A stretch of 64,000 nucleotides of DNA from contig JAALGZ010000001.1 in NCBI GenBank assembly GCA_015227615.1, positions 1,116,001-1,180,000 of the forward strand, in the 5' to 3' direction. The translations under genes were made by a program, and so were the position numbers. Under the pieces are notes generated by a model. That model saw only the letters and a list, made by a program, of their open reading frames with translations, searched no databases and was not told the origin of the DNA. Source of the stretch: Labyrinthula sp. Ha. Taxonomy: Eukaryota > Sar > Bigyra > Labyrinthulida > Labyrinthulaceae. Positions 1 through 14,600 of the stretch are shown one piece after another. Position 1 is the first letter of the stretch. Every line of letters starts with the position of its first letter.

Positions 1-1736
1 CATTTCAGTTTCCTTCTTCAGATTTTAAAGAATTTCATTGGTAGATCGGGGTTTTGCTTAAATACGCTGTGACCCAGGCCCTATACATGTATACAAGTAC
101 TTACCACTTAGTAGTGTCACGCAGAAAAGTGTGATAAAGGATTGTTTAATATTTTTAAGGGTTACGTTCAAATAAAAATTCTTTTCAAAATCCAAATTCA
201 AGAACGATAAGTTGCGAAAGTAGAGACTCTAGTTTTACCGCTGTCGATGTGAACTCCACCTATGATTTTGTATATTACCACCCATAACAACTTCATTTGA
301 CTTATTGACTTCATGTTTTAGTTAAATTTTTTGCTGCAGACATTTTTTTGAGCGTATGTAACCTTCCTAGTATAGAAGTCATTAAGTTGAGTTCTATTGG
401 ATGATATAGTTAGAGATATTAGTTGACATCAGTAAACATCCCGATTACAATTTTTTCAATAAAAATTGCGGTAGTGCCTCAAGGTCCCATCTACAAAGGA
501 ATGCAAAAGAAATCATTAATTTTGAAAGCATACATTTTCGTTTGAGCATGTAACTTTCATAGTCTCTGAGATTACCTGTCACTAAAATCATTAGCCATAC
601 AACGGTTTCATTAGTTTTAAAACTTAGTAATGGGGGAAAACGAGATCATGAAGCTCCATGGATTCAACCCCAAGCTCGGAAATTAGTAACTCACTTCCCT
701 TTAGCAACGGAAGATAATTTATTGAATTTGAATGAAACAAGGTTATTTCTTAAGATTTCTTGACTCCAATGGAGATTCTTTTACTAGTTTTCGTAAGGGT
801 TGTAAGCATTTCATTATATATTTTTTGTTAAACCTAATGTTTCCGGTAAGAATACTTGTACATGGCTAATCACTCTAGTTAAATTTTATTTCAAACTGAA
901 CTGAAATCTCAAGTGAGCTGAGAGAGTGTAGGTACTTTCATGGGCCTCAGATAAAGATTGAATTCTTATTTACGTTAACGCACGAATACTGCTTCCCTTA
1001 AACGTTAACTAATCTATTACCATGAACTAAGTATTTTGTTTTGGACAATTTTTTTTGAGTATTTTTGCAAGGTACGATAATCAAACCCAAACGTTTCAGG
1101 TGCATCTTTCGGATATCATAATCCTTGGGCATATTACCCTAAGGATCAATATTAGGTGCTCTTAAACCATGGTATTATCACAGCTATCTCAAAGAAATTT
1201 TAATCAACAAAAGGGACCATTGTTAGATTTTAACCACGATAGAACGAAATCAAGAATGGGGAAATAGTGTACTATTTGTACTTGGAAGGTCTATGGTGCG
1301 AGCTTATATTTTGTCTTCCCGGCTTTCCCTTCTATTTAAACTAGACCTATTCTTTTATCAGTAAATATGGTTAAAGTGAGCTAATACATTAGTTAAATCC
1401 GCTATGTCCATATTTTAGGTATCAACGTCTATTCACCACCCACTAGGAAACTTCCCTTCCTATACCCCACTGCCGCTTCAAGGAAATATATTCGCTACAT
1501 CTGTCGAACTGTGGTGTAATAAGTCGTAGAAAAAAATTAAATTAAACCAAAGTGCCAAGAGATACAGGAGAGTCCTGTTCCCTCTTTTTTTCATTCATGC
1601 AGTGCGTTGTTTCAAGGTAGTACTTTTTCTTCTAGAGGCATTCTATAGGTGAAGCTCGGGGCTTGATCTAACAGTACTTAGTTATTGGTACTTCAAGATT
1701 TCATGTTAACAGTAGATGACTCTTGATATGTTGCTC

Positions 1737-1958
1737 GGTATCGGATGTGATAAAGTTTATTAAATTATCAATTGATATTTGTTTTGAGTCTGATTGCCAA
1801 GAAGAGAATTGGCACTTTGATTGGTATCAAATGATTCTGAGTTAATTCTGATTATCAGTATTTAGGCAACATGGTTAAGAAATTATCAGAAATAATCAAC
1901 AAGAAAACCATGAATATGAAATTTATTGATAAATTATCATTAAATCATTTCTGACCCC
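1737..1958. repeat. MITE-like element, copy 1 (222 bp)
   Basis: A short non-coding element with imperfect terminal inverted repeats. The left end reads GGTATCGGATGTGATAAAG and the right end, reverse-complemented, reads GGGGTCAGAAATGATTTAA. It is related to the 463 bp element at 53763-54225. The two share the left end, an internal block around CTGATTgCCAAgAAGAGAATTG and then TTCTGATTATCA, and the right-end block TTATTGATAAATTATC. It is full of GATTATCA/TGATAA words. It encodes nothing and I could not define a target-site duplication. Confidence 0.55.
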
Positions 1959-2844
1959 AATGTGTTAGTAATGTTTGTGACGGGTGATTTTGGCAACTGG
2001 AAAAACAAATGTGTCCTGCTACAGAGTTGTTTTTGTGCGGAATCGCTTTATGCAATTGATAGCGCCTTACCGGGTTACTTGAGAAAAATTTTTGGGGTTT
2101 TGGTATTTAGGTTTATGGAAAAAGATTTTTTGTGATTTCTCTTGTATCTGCAGTATTGGAATAGCTACTCAGGTAGAGGCTATTGAAAAGGAGCTGATTT
2201 GACAGGAACGGGTCATGGGCTAGCTGATGGGAACTTGAACCCCTCACTGGTACGTTATTCTACCCTGAAATGTATGGATGGTTGGAGAAGGTGGTTATAT
2301 AGAGGTTATTTTGTCAAGATGATGCACTAACCATACACTTTACAGTATCAACTGTGGGGAAAAACACTAAAAAAACACATTTACTTCAGTTGTGTGGCGT
2401 AGCGAACATGTGAGAGTGTAGAGAAGGTTGCTCTTTCGAGATATTCCACTCCATTGCTACCTACTTTCGGGAGAGCGAGGACATTGGTAATGTCAGCCAG
2501 GGTGTATGCCTCGTTTGGCTTGAGCTTGTAGGATGTAAGAGTCAACATTCATAGAGTTAACAGTAGTTACTCTGGTATCTTTCCCTTTGTTGGCTGATAA
2601 GTAATAACTGTCTTGCAAGTTGCAACTGTCTGATGTTCGGCAATGGCCGATCCCTATAATGGTTTCTTCGTTTCCAACTCTTCCGCTGCAGAAAATGGCC
2701 CATCTAGAAGGTTGGTCCAAGACTCAACGAATTGTTTTCTTAAATACCGAAAAATGCGTGTGTCTTACCAATATTTTTGGAAGGTTTTCTTTGTTCACTG
2801 CGATCCAACATCGGATAACAACTACTACGTGGTACCGCGAAAGA

Positions 2845-2890
2845 GTTCGAGACCAATAGACAACAGAGATGTCTACCTAGGGTCTCGAAC
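2845..2890. repeat. perfect-stem hairpin with nested inner stem
   Basis: GTTCGAGACC at 2845-2854 pairs perfectly with GGTCTCGAAC at 2881-2890. A second, inner stem lies between them: AGACA at 2858-2862 pairs with TGTCT at 2870-2874. The structure is more GC-rich than its surroundings. It could be a small palindromic element or a structured RNA; no function can be assigned. Confidence 0.5.
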
Positions 2891-4674
2891 AAAAATTAGT
2901 CTTTTCCCAATATTCTCAATTTTTTCCCGATTCTACGTTCATATTTCTGAGTCTTTTCTGAAGATTCTAGGTATAGTTAGGTTTGATACAATATTTCAGG
3001 ATTTTACCAGTCATCGTGTTCTACTTCATTTACCGGATAATTACCTGGCTCTTGCTTGGACTTAAGAAATTGTTTGAAATATTCCATTCTAACCGCAGAA
3101 AATGTTTGAGAAGCATTTAGATCATATATTTAATATCTCTCAGCCTTCTTCTTCAATGGGTTTCAGGAAGAATCTTCCCAATAATCTGGAAAATAACAAT
3201 ATCTTGAAAATAAAACAACTCAGAAATTATGATCATTTTCGATTCTATATCAAGAACTTTTAAATCACAAAAATTTTCGACAGAAAAATCTTGAAATTTT
3301 GCCTTTTTGACAATAAAGATTTTCGAAATTTCTTTTGGGCATTCCTAATTCAATTTAAACCATATTATATTATTTGTCCATAAAGAAGACATATACATAA
3401 GTCCCTGGTACGTTAGAGTTTATCCTGGCAACATGAACCAGTAGGAGCGTTTGGGAATAATCATCCGATTACGCCTAGACAATGTATGTCTTGAATTTCG
3501 GGTCAAGTACCTTACGAGATATCTCAATAAATTCCCGAATAAGATAACATGCTTTGGTCTCTGTAAGTCAGATTTTTTACACAATTTTTAAATATTTGAA
3601 GTATCATATTAATCAATCCATTCAGTATATGTAATATTAATCTAGATTATATATAATTAGAAGTTAATTATGATTTATTGTCACCAGGTTAAAGACCCTT
3701 CTAATCCAGATAAAATCGGCCAAAGAAAAACACACACTCTCGTCCTTCTAGCTCGTAGTTGCAAAGTAAATACAGAAATTAAGCCGTCGTGATGTCTCTT
3801 TTGTTGTATAAAGCCTCCTTTTGTGCAGTGCCGAGAGGGAAACTGAACAAAATAAACTATAACAATAACTTGTTAAAGTACCTCTTGTGTGCATACCCCT
3901 TTCTGGGCAAAGTGTTTTCCTGCTAGAGGACAAAAACCAAAAACATTTTTGAAATTTCAAAGTTCCCTAAATCATCACCCATAGCCATCTTTTCTGAACT
4001 TTGCACCCCACAGGCATACGTTGGTAAACACTATATAACTCAATTCCTTTCTTTGCGTAAAGTGTCAAAGCAACCTAGTCAACAGATGAAAATTCAAAGA
4101 GCATAGCTCAATACAGCAAAAGAATATTCGCTTAAGGAACTAGAGTTGCATGAAAGGAACTGGTTGATTGAGTTCTGGTTTCAACTAGTAGACGGATGCC
4201 GAATAAACCAATAATTAATCCATGATTAATAGATCTTTCACAACAAGAACAACCTTTCTATCTATTAAATGAAAGAAATGGTTATCCTGAAAGCTTAGCC
4301 ACCAAATTATTAGTTACATGGTTCTTTTATTCAGCTCCTGATTGTCCTATAATTTGCAAACTACTTTCTTCTCTAGAATAACTACAGCCACTCGAGACAA
4401 AAGAAAAAATAAACAAAAATTCTCGTCTCAATAATCTTTTATTGCAGTAATTTTTGTTCCGTCAAAGAACAGAATGTAAAACATGCGGAAAACACTGAAT
4501 CAGCATTAAAACAATCCAAGAAGTTACAAAACTGTATATTGCTTCATAATTAGCACAGTACCGTATACTCTCATTAATTACCATAAGAAATAATTGGTGT
4601 AAAGACTTATAAAATTAAAATAAAAACGCGGTTTCAAAAGAGAAGTTACCTACCTGAAAAAATAATAAAACAAA

Positions 4675-5303
4675 ATGTCAACTATTCTTGGAAAAAGTGA
4701 CTTAGTTTCCATTTCTGATCTATTGAAACATAGAAATGATGATAAATCGTTGACTAAAGAGCAACAGAGAAGCTGGTATGACTAATTTTAATATTTCATA
4801 TGTTTAGGGTACTTGAAAATACTGTGGATTTATTCAACTCTATAGTTTATTTATGGGCAGTATTAACTGAAAATAATCCTGAATGGTTAAAAAAAAATCG
4901 TCGTGGAGAAGGTTTTAATAAAGGAGCTGTATTTAAGTGGAAAGAAAATTCTGGTAAAACTGAACTTTTAAGTGCTCATGAATATTGTATGAAAGCACTT
5001 GTTAAAATAGAAAGTATATTTGAAGACAAAAGTTTTCCTTGGTCAGTTGATCAACCTTTAACAATGACTATAGATAAAGAAATAAAAAGAATATGGAAAC
5101 TTATGTTTAGAATATTAATAATAGTTGTATCAAATAAAGAATTGGAATCAAGAAAAGAACACTATAATATTTTGACAACTTGTTATGTATTTGGTATACA
5201 TTGGGAGCTATTAGTTATATCAGAAGTCAAATTAATTAGAGAAGAAGTTGACCTTATTCATAGACAATACATTCAACATTTGGAATCAACAGAGTTTTGT
5301 TAA
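4675..5303 (+). CDS. divergent MOB-family protein lacking zinc ligands (spliced)
   Basis: This gene encodes a 198-residue protein from two exons, 4675-4775 and 4808-5303, joined across a 32-nt intron. The join gives ...QQRSW|VLENTVDLFNS, which aligns with the intronless paralogue at 16786 and with canonical MOB1 (NTVDFFNQI). The MOB/phocein fold signature is followed throughout: NTVDLFNSI, FKWKE (MOB1 YEYHW), YCMKALVKIES, FPWSVDQPL (MOB1 FPSKIGVPF) and the C-terminal FGIHWELLVISEVKLIREEV (MOB1 FVQEFNLIDRRELAPLQELI). The two Cys and two His that bind zinc in MOB1 are absent: TEFC...C is replaced by TENNPEW and AHIYHQH by LIIVVSNKE. MOB proteins activate NDR/LATS kinases; whether this zinc-free form binds a kinase is inference. 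Start chosen as the first ATG in frame with exon 2 through the intron. Confidence 0.75.
4776..4807 (+). other. 32-nt spliceosomal intron
   Basis: The intron begins GTATGACTAAT and ends TATGTTTAG. It carries a branch-point-like TGACTAAT close to the donor. Without its removal, exon 1 runs into an in-frame TAA just inside the donor. With removal, the reading frame continues into the conserved MOB N-terminal helix. Confidence 0.8.
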
Positions 5304-8300
5304 TATAGAAGTATTCTAGTTTCAAAAAAAAAGGAAAAATATGAATTTAGTATTTAGTTAATATTAACAGTTTTTGTCAGTTAAGTATATAAAGGAGTGA
5401 ATTAGATTAAATAAGTAAAGTGTGATAGGAAAAATAAAAACTATATGTTTTGTCCTAATCTTTTTAGATTGATATGAATGAAAATATGAAATATTGTTTG
5501 TATGTGAAGTTAAAGTATGTTTAAAGTCTTCTTTGTTCAATTTAAGATATATAATTCGTTTCTTAACCTTATAGACTGCAAATCGTTTTATATCTATTGT
5601 TAGAATTCCTGTATAATATATTAATCTGGTTCAAAAATTTGTGAAAAAAAAGGTCCCATAAAAAATAACAAAACCTCAAATAAATTATATCGCATTGCTT
5701 CAAAGTTTTGTTAATTCTCTATATAAAATAAATTCTTCTTGTAAGAGTATTGCAGAATATTCTTGTTTTGACAGTTATATTTTAAGAGAAAAATGAGAAA
5801 ACAGAAAATTTTACTGAGTGGAAACCCCAAAACTTTTGCAGACCATTTAAGCCTCTTCATAAAGGATTCTTACACAAATATTATTCTGTGTCCAATATCT
5901 TATTCTCTTTGAGCTGCTAAATCCACAATAAATAAAAACCTCTTAAATGTTATCAACTTTCTACCATGCACGACTTTAACTGTTTTTGCAGATCATAACT
6001 ATTTCAAATTACTTAAGAATACATATAGGCGTGCTAACGCAAGGAAAAGATAGTGTATGGAAAAAAAATTCAATATTTTCTACAACAATTAATCATTTAT
6101 TCAATATCTATAACTGAATATTATGTAGTTGCTTGTAGGAAAAAATACAGTCGAACAGTGTTTCAGAGAACTGTAAGCTAATGCTACGACTCGACATTTG
6201 GATTCATGAACAAAACATTATTTCTAATAAGTAGCCCAATAGAATATATTCTTAAGAATAAATAAGACTTTCGTTTCTTGAACAACTGAAAATTTTCTAA
6301 TTTATAGTAAGAACACAACTGGTTAGTTATCATGAAACTGCACTAAGGTAACAAGTTAGTTTGGATTATATGTTTTCTCGTTATGAAAAACAGAAAGGAA
6401 ATTTTCAAAATTCTTGCTAATTTTGTCAAGTATTATCCAAGACTGAAATCTTTATCGTTTGCAAAAATCGAAAAACAATGTGAATATTATTAAAGTAAAA
6501 CAAATTGAAAACTGCCTCATTTAGTAAAAAAAATTGCAACTGTCACTCCCGAAAAAACAGGTTGGCATTTCCATATTGTGGCTTTTGCACATTAGTTCTT
6601 AGTTTCGAACAACGCAATTAGGTTCTTTCTTGTAAGGCATCATCGGAATAACCTATAAAATTAGTAATTTGGCTCAACTGTAGTGAAACAAGGTTAATAT
6701 TACCTGCTTTAATACATAGGTTTAACTAGCTCAGCTTTTTTTTCATTTTTCGAAGCAGCAAAATTGCAGATAATTGATTTATCTAGGGCTAGAACTATAA
6801 CTTTAACTTACTCTTCTTGAAGTTGAGCATCTTAATATCAGTACACTCTTAGCTTGGTGAGCTAGGTAAGTACGCTTTTAATTCTCAAAAATATTGGTTA
6901 GTTCATATCCAAAGCAAAATGTAGAAGAATGAAGTTGAAGTTGACTAGCTCTTTTTAGTTTCATTTATATTTTCCTGAGAGGTTTTTCTTGTATGGATTA
7001 GGGTTACTTAGTCTTAAGAATTAGGGATTAAGGTGGTTCTTACCGCCTTGTACTTTCACTAGGACTATAGAAGTTGCTATTATCATCTGCAGATATACCA
7101 TCCATGTACACTACTTAAAATTGATCATAATAGTTAATATAGGTTAGCCTTATGTGAACCAAATATCTTTATGGAGCTAGTACAGATACCATAACTCTAG
7201 ACGGTTTTTCAGGAATATTTGGTTGACAAAGGCGATTTTAACCTATGTTCTCCAGCCAGAACCAGTCTAGGTTTTCTTGACATTCTCAAATGTAGTTCTC
7301 CTACGCTAGAGTTTCATCCAAGAATCTAGAGGCTTTCAGATTTAGAAAAATAAAACTTTGGTATTAGTATTCCATACTTACAGACGACACAATAATAGCA
7401 TTTAAGTTTTTAGTAACTTTCATCTCCAGCAACATGAGTAGGTACTGTTCTTATATTAATCAACCCTATTTCGTAGTTTCTTGATTCATGAACTGGCCCT
7501 TTAATCTGATTTACTGAATCAACTGTACATAATTTATCAGCATAAATACCTCCTACTGTCTTTCTCTAATAAAAAAGCCTATTATCACAATTTAGCATGA
7601 TGTTGCCAGCTATTCTGAAGACACTATTGTGGTATAAAATTTCTTCAAAATATAATTAGAATGATTTTCATAGCTAAGTATGGGTATTGTCAATATTGCT
7701 TCAAAAAGGTTTTGAGTATTCTAACGTGAGTTGAGTAGTTATTTGCCACAGAGACTACTGAAAAGTACTATTTTCCAGGCACGGTTGAATATGGTATTTA
7801 TGATACCAGGCGGAGGTAGAGACACTAAGACGGGGGTAAAAGGTATTAATCCTAAAGGGAGACATAATCTTTTATCGTAACGATGTAGTTTAATTAAGTA
7901 GGTTGAAATATTGCAAACTTCCCATGTGACATACAACATCGGAATCAGATTGCCGTAGTCTGACTTATTTGTATTAACGAATCCATTAGAATTTTCAACT
8001 TAGGCTAGGTGCTCTTATCTGGACTTCAGGGGTTACATTATCCGAATGAATTACCTATATACCTACACAAAACGAAGTTTTTATTATATCGTGCCCTTGG
8101 ATACTCCCTACATTCTCAAGCAGAAAATTCCAGTAAGAGGGGTTAATTCGCATCAAGACAAGAGATAGTAAACAAAGAAGCTATGTTGTTGTGAAATAAG
8201 TTCACTGAAATGATTATTATTGTTACTGGACACCAAATGATCTTATAAGAAGGAATGAATTATACTTGGTCATTTTCTCGAGGCTGGTGCTTCTTTCTTA

Positions 8301-11300
8301 TGATTTACACTCATATATTTTGCATTTTGTTACTAATTGTTCATTATATGTGAAGTTGATATTTGATTAATTTGAATCAGCGGTTAACAGTGATTAAATT
8401 TGATTATTTTTCAAGAACATGTGATTCATGAAAAGTTTTGAAGTTTTTCATTGCTATGTTCTTGATGACCCTAGAATAATGGTTAGTGGTTTTTTTAAAT
8501 ATTATTTAATGTAGGAAACATGTGAATTGCACTTGTAAACTCCCTTTATAGGGTACTACATACTTGCAGAATAATGTTCTGCTGTGTCAATTTACGCGTT
8601 GGTTTTATTATGCTGAGGGCTCTCAGACAGGTTATCGTGAATATGGTACACCCATGTCACCTGATTTTTGCTTTGTGCGTTTTTCTTAGTTTCAGTTTAT
8701 TAGGTTGTGCCCTCTACATGCTAAAACAAGCAAGATGGTATGTAATCAATAACCTCGTAGACCATTTTATGATATTTATCTGCATTTCCCCTCTATTTTT
8801 ATACATCTTGAACGCGGTAGGAGGAGCGAGAACATCTAAAATAAGAATCTTAAAGAAGTTCATTCTTATGAATTCTATTCATGCGAGGTATTGGCTATTT
8901 GGGATCTTATGAGATCTTTTCTTCCTTGGAGTATTCAGAAGGATTAATTGAAAAATATTCTTCGCTCTTTACATCATCTGCACTCTAGCGATTGACTGAC
9001 CCAACTTAGTTTTGTGTAGCCCCAAGGATGTTTAACCTCAATAATTTAGTAAATTAAGATACTTCATCAGTAGAATAATATTTTGTGGTGGTTCTTCAGA
9101 TATTAAAACCTCGTGATTTTATATGATCTAACCGTTTGTCTTTAATAAGAGAACGTTTTGTCTCAAAATTCCATAAAGCCGTTTCTTTTTGCGCTGAGAT
9201 TAATAAGATTCGTAACTCTCATCATTTAAAGCTAAATAATCGGATTTAACTTATCTCTGGTAGGTGGCAAGACTGCAAAGACCTGTGAATAATCAGCGTG
9301 GATGCACATGATGCGTTTATTTGTATATATTATATGCATTCCGCGTTCTTGAATTCTAGTCATATAAATTTTCTAACATTCGATTGACTTCTCTACAACT
9401 TTTAAACCTACATCAGAATCTACTCCACTATGCACTTATTTCCCTGGCAGCAATTTCTTTGGGTTTTATACTTTAAGGGGAGAGCAATTTATTTTTATGT
9501 CATGGTGGACTAACAAAGTCAGGTAGTACAAAACTCGTAGTAACTCATTTTATATTTAATACCTTTTCTATTTCAATACTTATTAATTCTTACATAGTAC
9601 TGATATTTCAGCCGAGTAGAACCATGGGCACAAGAAACCATATTGAAGCTCCTGGTCAAGCCTGTATCAAACGAAAAACCCATATTTTAATTTTACCTAT
9701 TCCAGGTATTGGGTTTTATCACATAAAATTATTTAACTCTTTGCTTTATATCTTGAGGTGCTACATATTTTGTAAACTAGTTTCACAAAGTGTTGAATCA
9801 TATTTTCATATACTATACCCAAAGCGCTTCGCAAATTCTCTAAACACATTGTTTGGCTCATATAATATTTAAGTGATTTATCTTTTTTGCGTGTCAATAC
9901 CACTTTTTATATGAAATTATAACCAATTAAATATGGTGATTGGTACTTATTAAGACTTTCTGCTTATTCTTAGTTACTTACAAGTAAGCCACCGAATGGA
10001 GCGGTGTTTTTATATGTATTCAAACTGAAGAAGTACCCTTGACTAAGAAAGCTTCACAGCCTTTCTATGTTCAAGACATTTCTTATAGACATATTTGTTC
10101 TGCTTTGAGGAGAATGCTAATATAAACATTCCCTGTTGGGTTTTGAATTCCTTACTTGTGATTGAGGACTTTGTTACTGATGCTAAAGGTTCAATATGTA
10201 AATTGTTTCTTTATATCCTTACTACAGAGGGAAGTCATTTTGAGCTTATGATAAGTATCCACTTTCAGAGACTGTTTTGTATTTTTGCATTGACCATGAC
10301 CGTCTAATTGTATTTTATTAAAGGGTGTTGATGCTACAGCTGTAATATTTGCTACAGATGGAGAACTTGCACAGAAACTTAGTCTAAAATGCTCTGGAAA
10401 GTTTCTGCTTTTTTTATAATCATTTATGTTAACCCTTGTATCATTAGGCTCTACGGGTGTTTTATTTGGTGATATTTAGTACCACGTGACCTTTTGTATC
10501 ATTGTCTGGTGCTCACCAATAGCATAATACTCACTATATATATTATCATGTCTAAGAAACTTATTCGTTTAATAAAATTAACTTACTCATTCATGGCTCC
10601 AAATTATAGTTTACAACATAGAGATTATTATTAGAGCTACACATATATTCTGATAACAATTATCAATAATCAAGAGATTTTTGTTGTAATTCTGATTGCT
10701 GCTATTAATTTTAGATTTCGTCACTAATCAAAGGATTTTTTTCTTGGTTTTGGTCGACTAATAAATAATCAATGGAACACGTTAATCGGTAAGAATACGC
10801 TATCAAGTTGTGACTGGGTCTTATGATATTTTTTGTCAAGCTTCTCGTACAGAGCAAATATAGTATACAATTTTGTGTCATGTAGCCCAGTGCTACATGA
10901 CCTTAACTAATATTAATAACAATCGTTACAAAAATCCAGTCAAAATAGTTGGAGGATTAACAATAATAAGAATATGGCTAAGAAGTTTATTAATAAACTA
11001 TCAATTGGCCAGATTCCATACCCTTTTGCGGTTAATGTTCTCTGAGATGTCGATATGCATTTAGTCGTGGGTGTACCTTAGAGCAGTGAATGAATTCTGC
11101 TATATCTATTGCAATTAAGAATACCCAAAACAGCAATGGTTAATCCATCTAACCTTTATCCTTATGCCCAAGTAGCTAAGTTTGAATGGGCGCAATGCTA
11201 TTAGCATGAAATTTAACTTCAGCCCTATATCATTCATTTTCCTTGCAGATTCAAACTTGTGTAAATGTACTTGAAGAAAAGAAGTCAATCACATGGTCTT

Positions 11301-11536
11301 ATCCTACCAGTTAAGGATAAGATCTTTATGGAGAGGAAACTCAATATCTCGAAGAAAAATCTTGAAACATCTTGTCATTAGCTGGGTGCAATGTATGAGC
11401 TTGTTTCTTAATTGTTTATAATACCGAAAGTATCTCTAAACACCTGGATATCCTCTTAGGCAATCCATGACAAATTAGAAAAATATTATATTGAATTTAC
11501 TCTATATAATAACACTATCATTAGAATAGATCTAAA

Positions 11537-11630
11537 TTTTCATTCGAAGTAGTCCAATAGTTAGTGATATGTACCTTCATTTTCATTCGAAGTAGTCCAA
11601 TAGTTAGTGATATGTACCTTCATTTTCATT
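11537..11630. repeat. 43-bp tandem repeat, about 2.2 copies
   Basis: A 43-bp unit beginning TTTTCATTCGAAGTAGTCC and ending GATATGTACCTTCA occurs at 11537-11579 and again, with no difference that I can see, at 11580-11622. The first eight bases of a third copy (TTTTCATT) follow. The identity of the copies implies a recent slippage or unequal-exchange event. Confidence 0.9.
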
Positions 11631-14600
11631 AAAGCTCCTCGATACCTATTTGCTATATATATTAAGAATATGGATTCAAATCCCGTTGTTTATCCCACCT
11701 TTAAGAGTTCTGATGGTTCAAATAAGAAAGAGTAATCACACCCAATCCATCGCAGCAATGTGATATCTTCTTATATTGGAAAGCAAGTTGAAGCCTGCAC
11801 ATGAATGGATATTGAGGACTCGTTAAAAGATATGGAATATTTGCTGTGCTATGGACCTAGTGTATATTTGCTACTAAGCAATATTTCATCTAGTTGCGAG
11901 AGTATCGCATTATATTATTTTCAGATTAAATTATTGGTCGTTAAACTTCAAGAGCTTAAAAATTAAAATTAACTTATACAGAAATTTAACTCACAAGAAT
12001 GAACCAGATATAAAGAATATATGTTACTGGTGTTTTAGGTTGAATAGAAAATACCGTTATTCCTGCTAACCCAAAATAAACAAAAATATCAAAAGGCTTA
12101 GTAGCTATGTTATATCCTGACCAGGATACAGGCGTCTTCAGAGATACTTGAATATGTTGACTAGAAATATTGTTATGTATGAAAATTCTCCTTCAATCTA
12201 AACAGTTTATTATTTAGAAGTTCTGGTACAACTGCAAGCTTATTTCTGCATGAAAGAAAAATCGAGATTATGATATAGTATCTGGAAGTATTCGAGTCGG
12301 GTGGCAAAATTATAAAGAAAATTCTTGGTTGAATTTTTTATTGAGAGTACATTTGTTGCCAAATGAGTCCATGGTTACCAATCAGTTCTATGAGTAAATA
12401 TACTATGCTTGCACCAGTATTTCTTGCATACAGGGTTTGCATTTCATGTTAGTAACGTTGAAAGCAAGCAGGTCGTGCTCCATTAATATCCAAACAAATT
12501 ACTGTAGTTTATAGTATTAAGAAATATGTCTAAGAGCAAACATGAATAATATCGAGATTGAAAAACTTAGTATTCCAATATGTGTGAACGAGTAAATATA
12601 TCTAATGCTCAATTTCGTTTGATATATTGCTCGGATATGTACTTTGGAAGGATATTTGTGTTTGAGAACAGATAATTGTTACCATCTACTAGATATTTGA
12701 TGATAAATAGTGTTTTGCAGCAAGGTGTTGGTTTTTTTAAAAGTACACGATTTTTGGCAAATTTTAAAATCAAATAAATATATATTTATCCCGTGAGGAA
12801 TAATTCAAATTGAAGAATGGGTAGCATGAAAACCTCATGTCCTCAAAATATAATGGGTACATACTAACCCTTTCATATAGCGCACTTGCAATTTATTCAG
12901 CTGGCTCATTACAACTATTATAAGGTCTAGTTCATTTAACCCGTAGTAAATAATTTAAATATTGTTTGATTTTCCCCATAAATCGCTGTGTATGAAACTT
13001 GTTCTATCAGTATTTGACTATTGATGGAGCTCTGGAAAGCTTCTACCGAGCTAGTTCTGCTAAACAACAGGCAACCGTTCTGCATACTAAGCAACATTCA
13101 CTTCTATAGCTGAAACTTCTTAATTATTATATCATCACCCAATGTACAATGAAACATGTACCCAGATTGTTACCCATATATTAGCCAGGATGCAAAGAAT
13201 TAGAGCATAGCTCTTCTTGAACAGACTTTGATTTAGCTCTTAATAGGGAGTTGTAATTCTTCTCTAGTTTCAAGTATTATGTACCTAAATTGAGTTTTGT
13301 CTTAAGGAGATCAAGGGTGTGATCGACGCATAAGATTTTTGAGTTCCAGGATTACGTGGGTAGTTTGGGTAATAACCTATATATGAGCAGAGCTGTGTCT
13401 GAGTAAAAGTGCAATGGTAGTCATTATTAATACGAAACATAATATAAGCAGCCGGAAAAACCAGGATTAGAAAGAAATCAGTAAATTCCTAAGACTCCTA
13501 GAAGTTCACATTTCTAAACCCTATATCATTTTACCCTCTCAACACTGCTAAGTCTTGAATTACGATCGTGATTGAGCTATACCGGATTTTTATGTTTTTC
13601 CGTTTGAACAGCATGTGCTCACATACAATTTAAGATCCATATTGTTAAAGAAAGAAGATTACTTAGTAAGTAATTCCCTGCTTTCACATCCTTAGACCTA
13701 TTAAGGTTCAAATAACTAATATTTATTTACAATGGTTTTTTGTATTCGAGCTAAAAGTTCTATTAATTTAATTTTCTCACTAAAGAGCTATGGTACATTG
13801 TTTTAAGAAATAAGCTGTCTAAAAAAATGCAGTAGGTCTCGATATCTTATCTTCTCGTTAGGGTAAAACCATGTTTTTCTCACGTTTTCTATACGTTGGG
13901 GTGCTTGTTCATATGTCTGTTATACCAACAAAAGGATCATTTAAAACAAATTGATAACCAAGTCAGTTCAGCAATAGGACATCTGATTTATCCTGTCCTT
14001 GCTTCACTGCATGCACAGTTTTTAATTAGAAATACGAAATGGGTTCGAGTCGATGCTGGTTAAATTAGTGACTGTATGGCCAAAAAAAAATTCTGCAATC
14101 AATCAAAAATATATTTCGAACTGACAACAAAATGGGTCTCTTATTTCTTTTGCGCCGAGGTCCACTGCCTGATCTGTTGAACATTTCGCAAAAACGGTAG
14201 ATTTTCTCAGGTCTGCCATGCTTTGAAGATTTTTGCAGAATTTCTAAGCCTTTGAAGAAAGCTCAATCAAAATTCTGATTTGCACATCTTAACATTTTCA
14301 AGTTGTTATTCAGCATAGAGGGCTACAGCTTTCATTATTTGGTGTACTCCAATTGTTGTGCAACAAGGATAAAACTTGGGGTATTCCAGGAATGAAATAC
14401 CCTTGAGAAATCAAAAGTAAAGTTCCTAGGATAGGCCTAGCTACTACTTAGACACGTAGCATTTATTTAATAACCGAGGGAATAGTATATAATGTGAAAT
14501 AGGGCAAATGGAAAAATAAGCGACGTAATCTACTGTTACAAGAATACGAAAACACAATTATTCTAAGAAAATATTTCCCGCAAAACCTAAACTCATGATC

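Larger units (their letters stand above)
1..4674. other. gene-free AT-rich region
   Basis: No open reading frame here looks like a conserved protein. The longest, a 140-codon frame on the plus strand at 2643-3065, has no recognisable motif and a length expected by chance in DNA of this size and composition. The stretch contains a MITE-like element at 1737-1958 and a strong hairpin at 2845-2890, listed separately. I see no tRNA, rRNA or snRNA signature. Confidence 0.6.

Noticed and set aside
2643-3065. 140-codon open frame on the plus strand
   Set aside because: No domain or motif, an irregular residue mix, and a length within chance expectation for this much AT-rich DNA. It also spans the nested hairpin.
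8574-8912. 112-codon frame with several hydrophobic stretches
   Set aside because: Hydrophobicity follows from T-rich codons. There is no conserved motif, no compact neighbour and no promoter-like context as seen for the real genes.
11650-11690. GGATTCAAATCCCG resembling a tRNA T arm
   Set aside because: The 60-70 bp upstream cannot form the D and anticodon arms; it is a chance B-box-like word.
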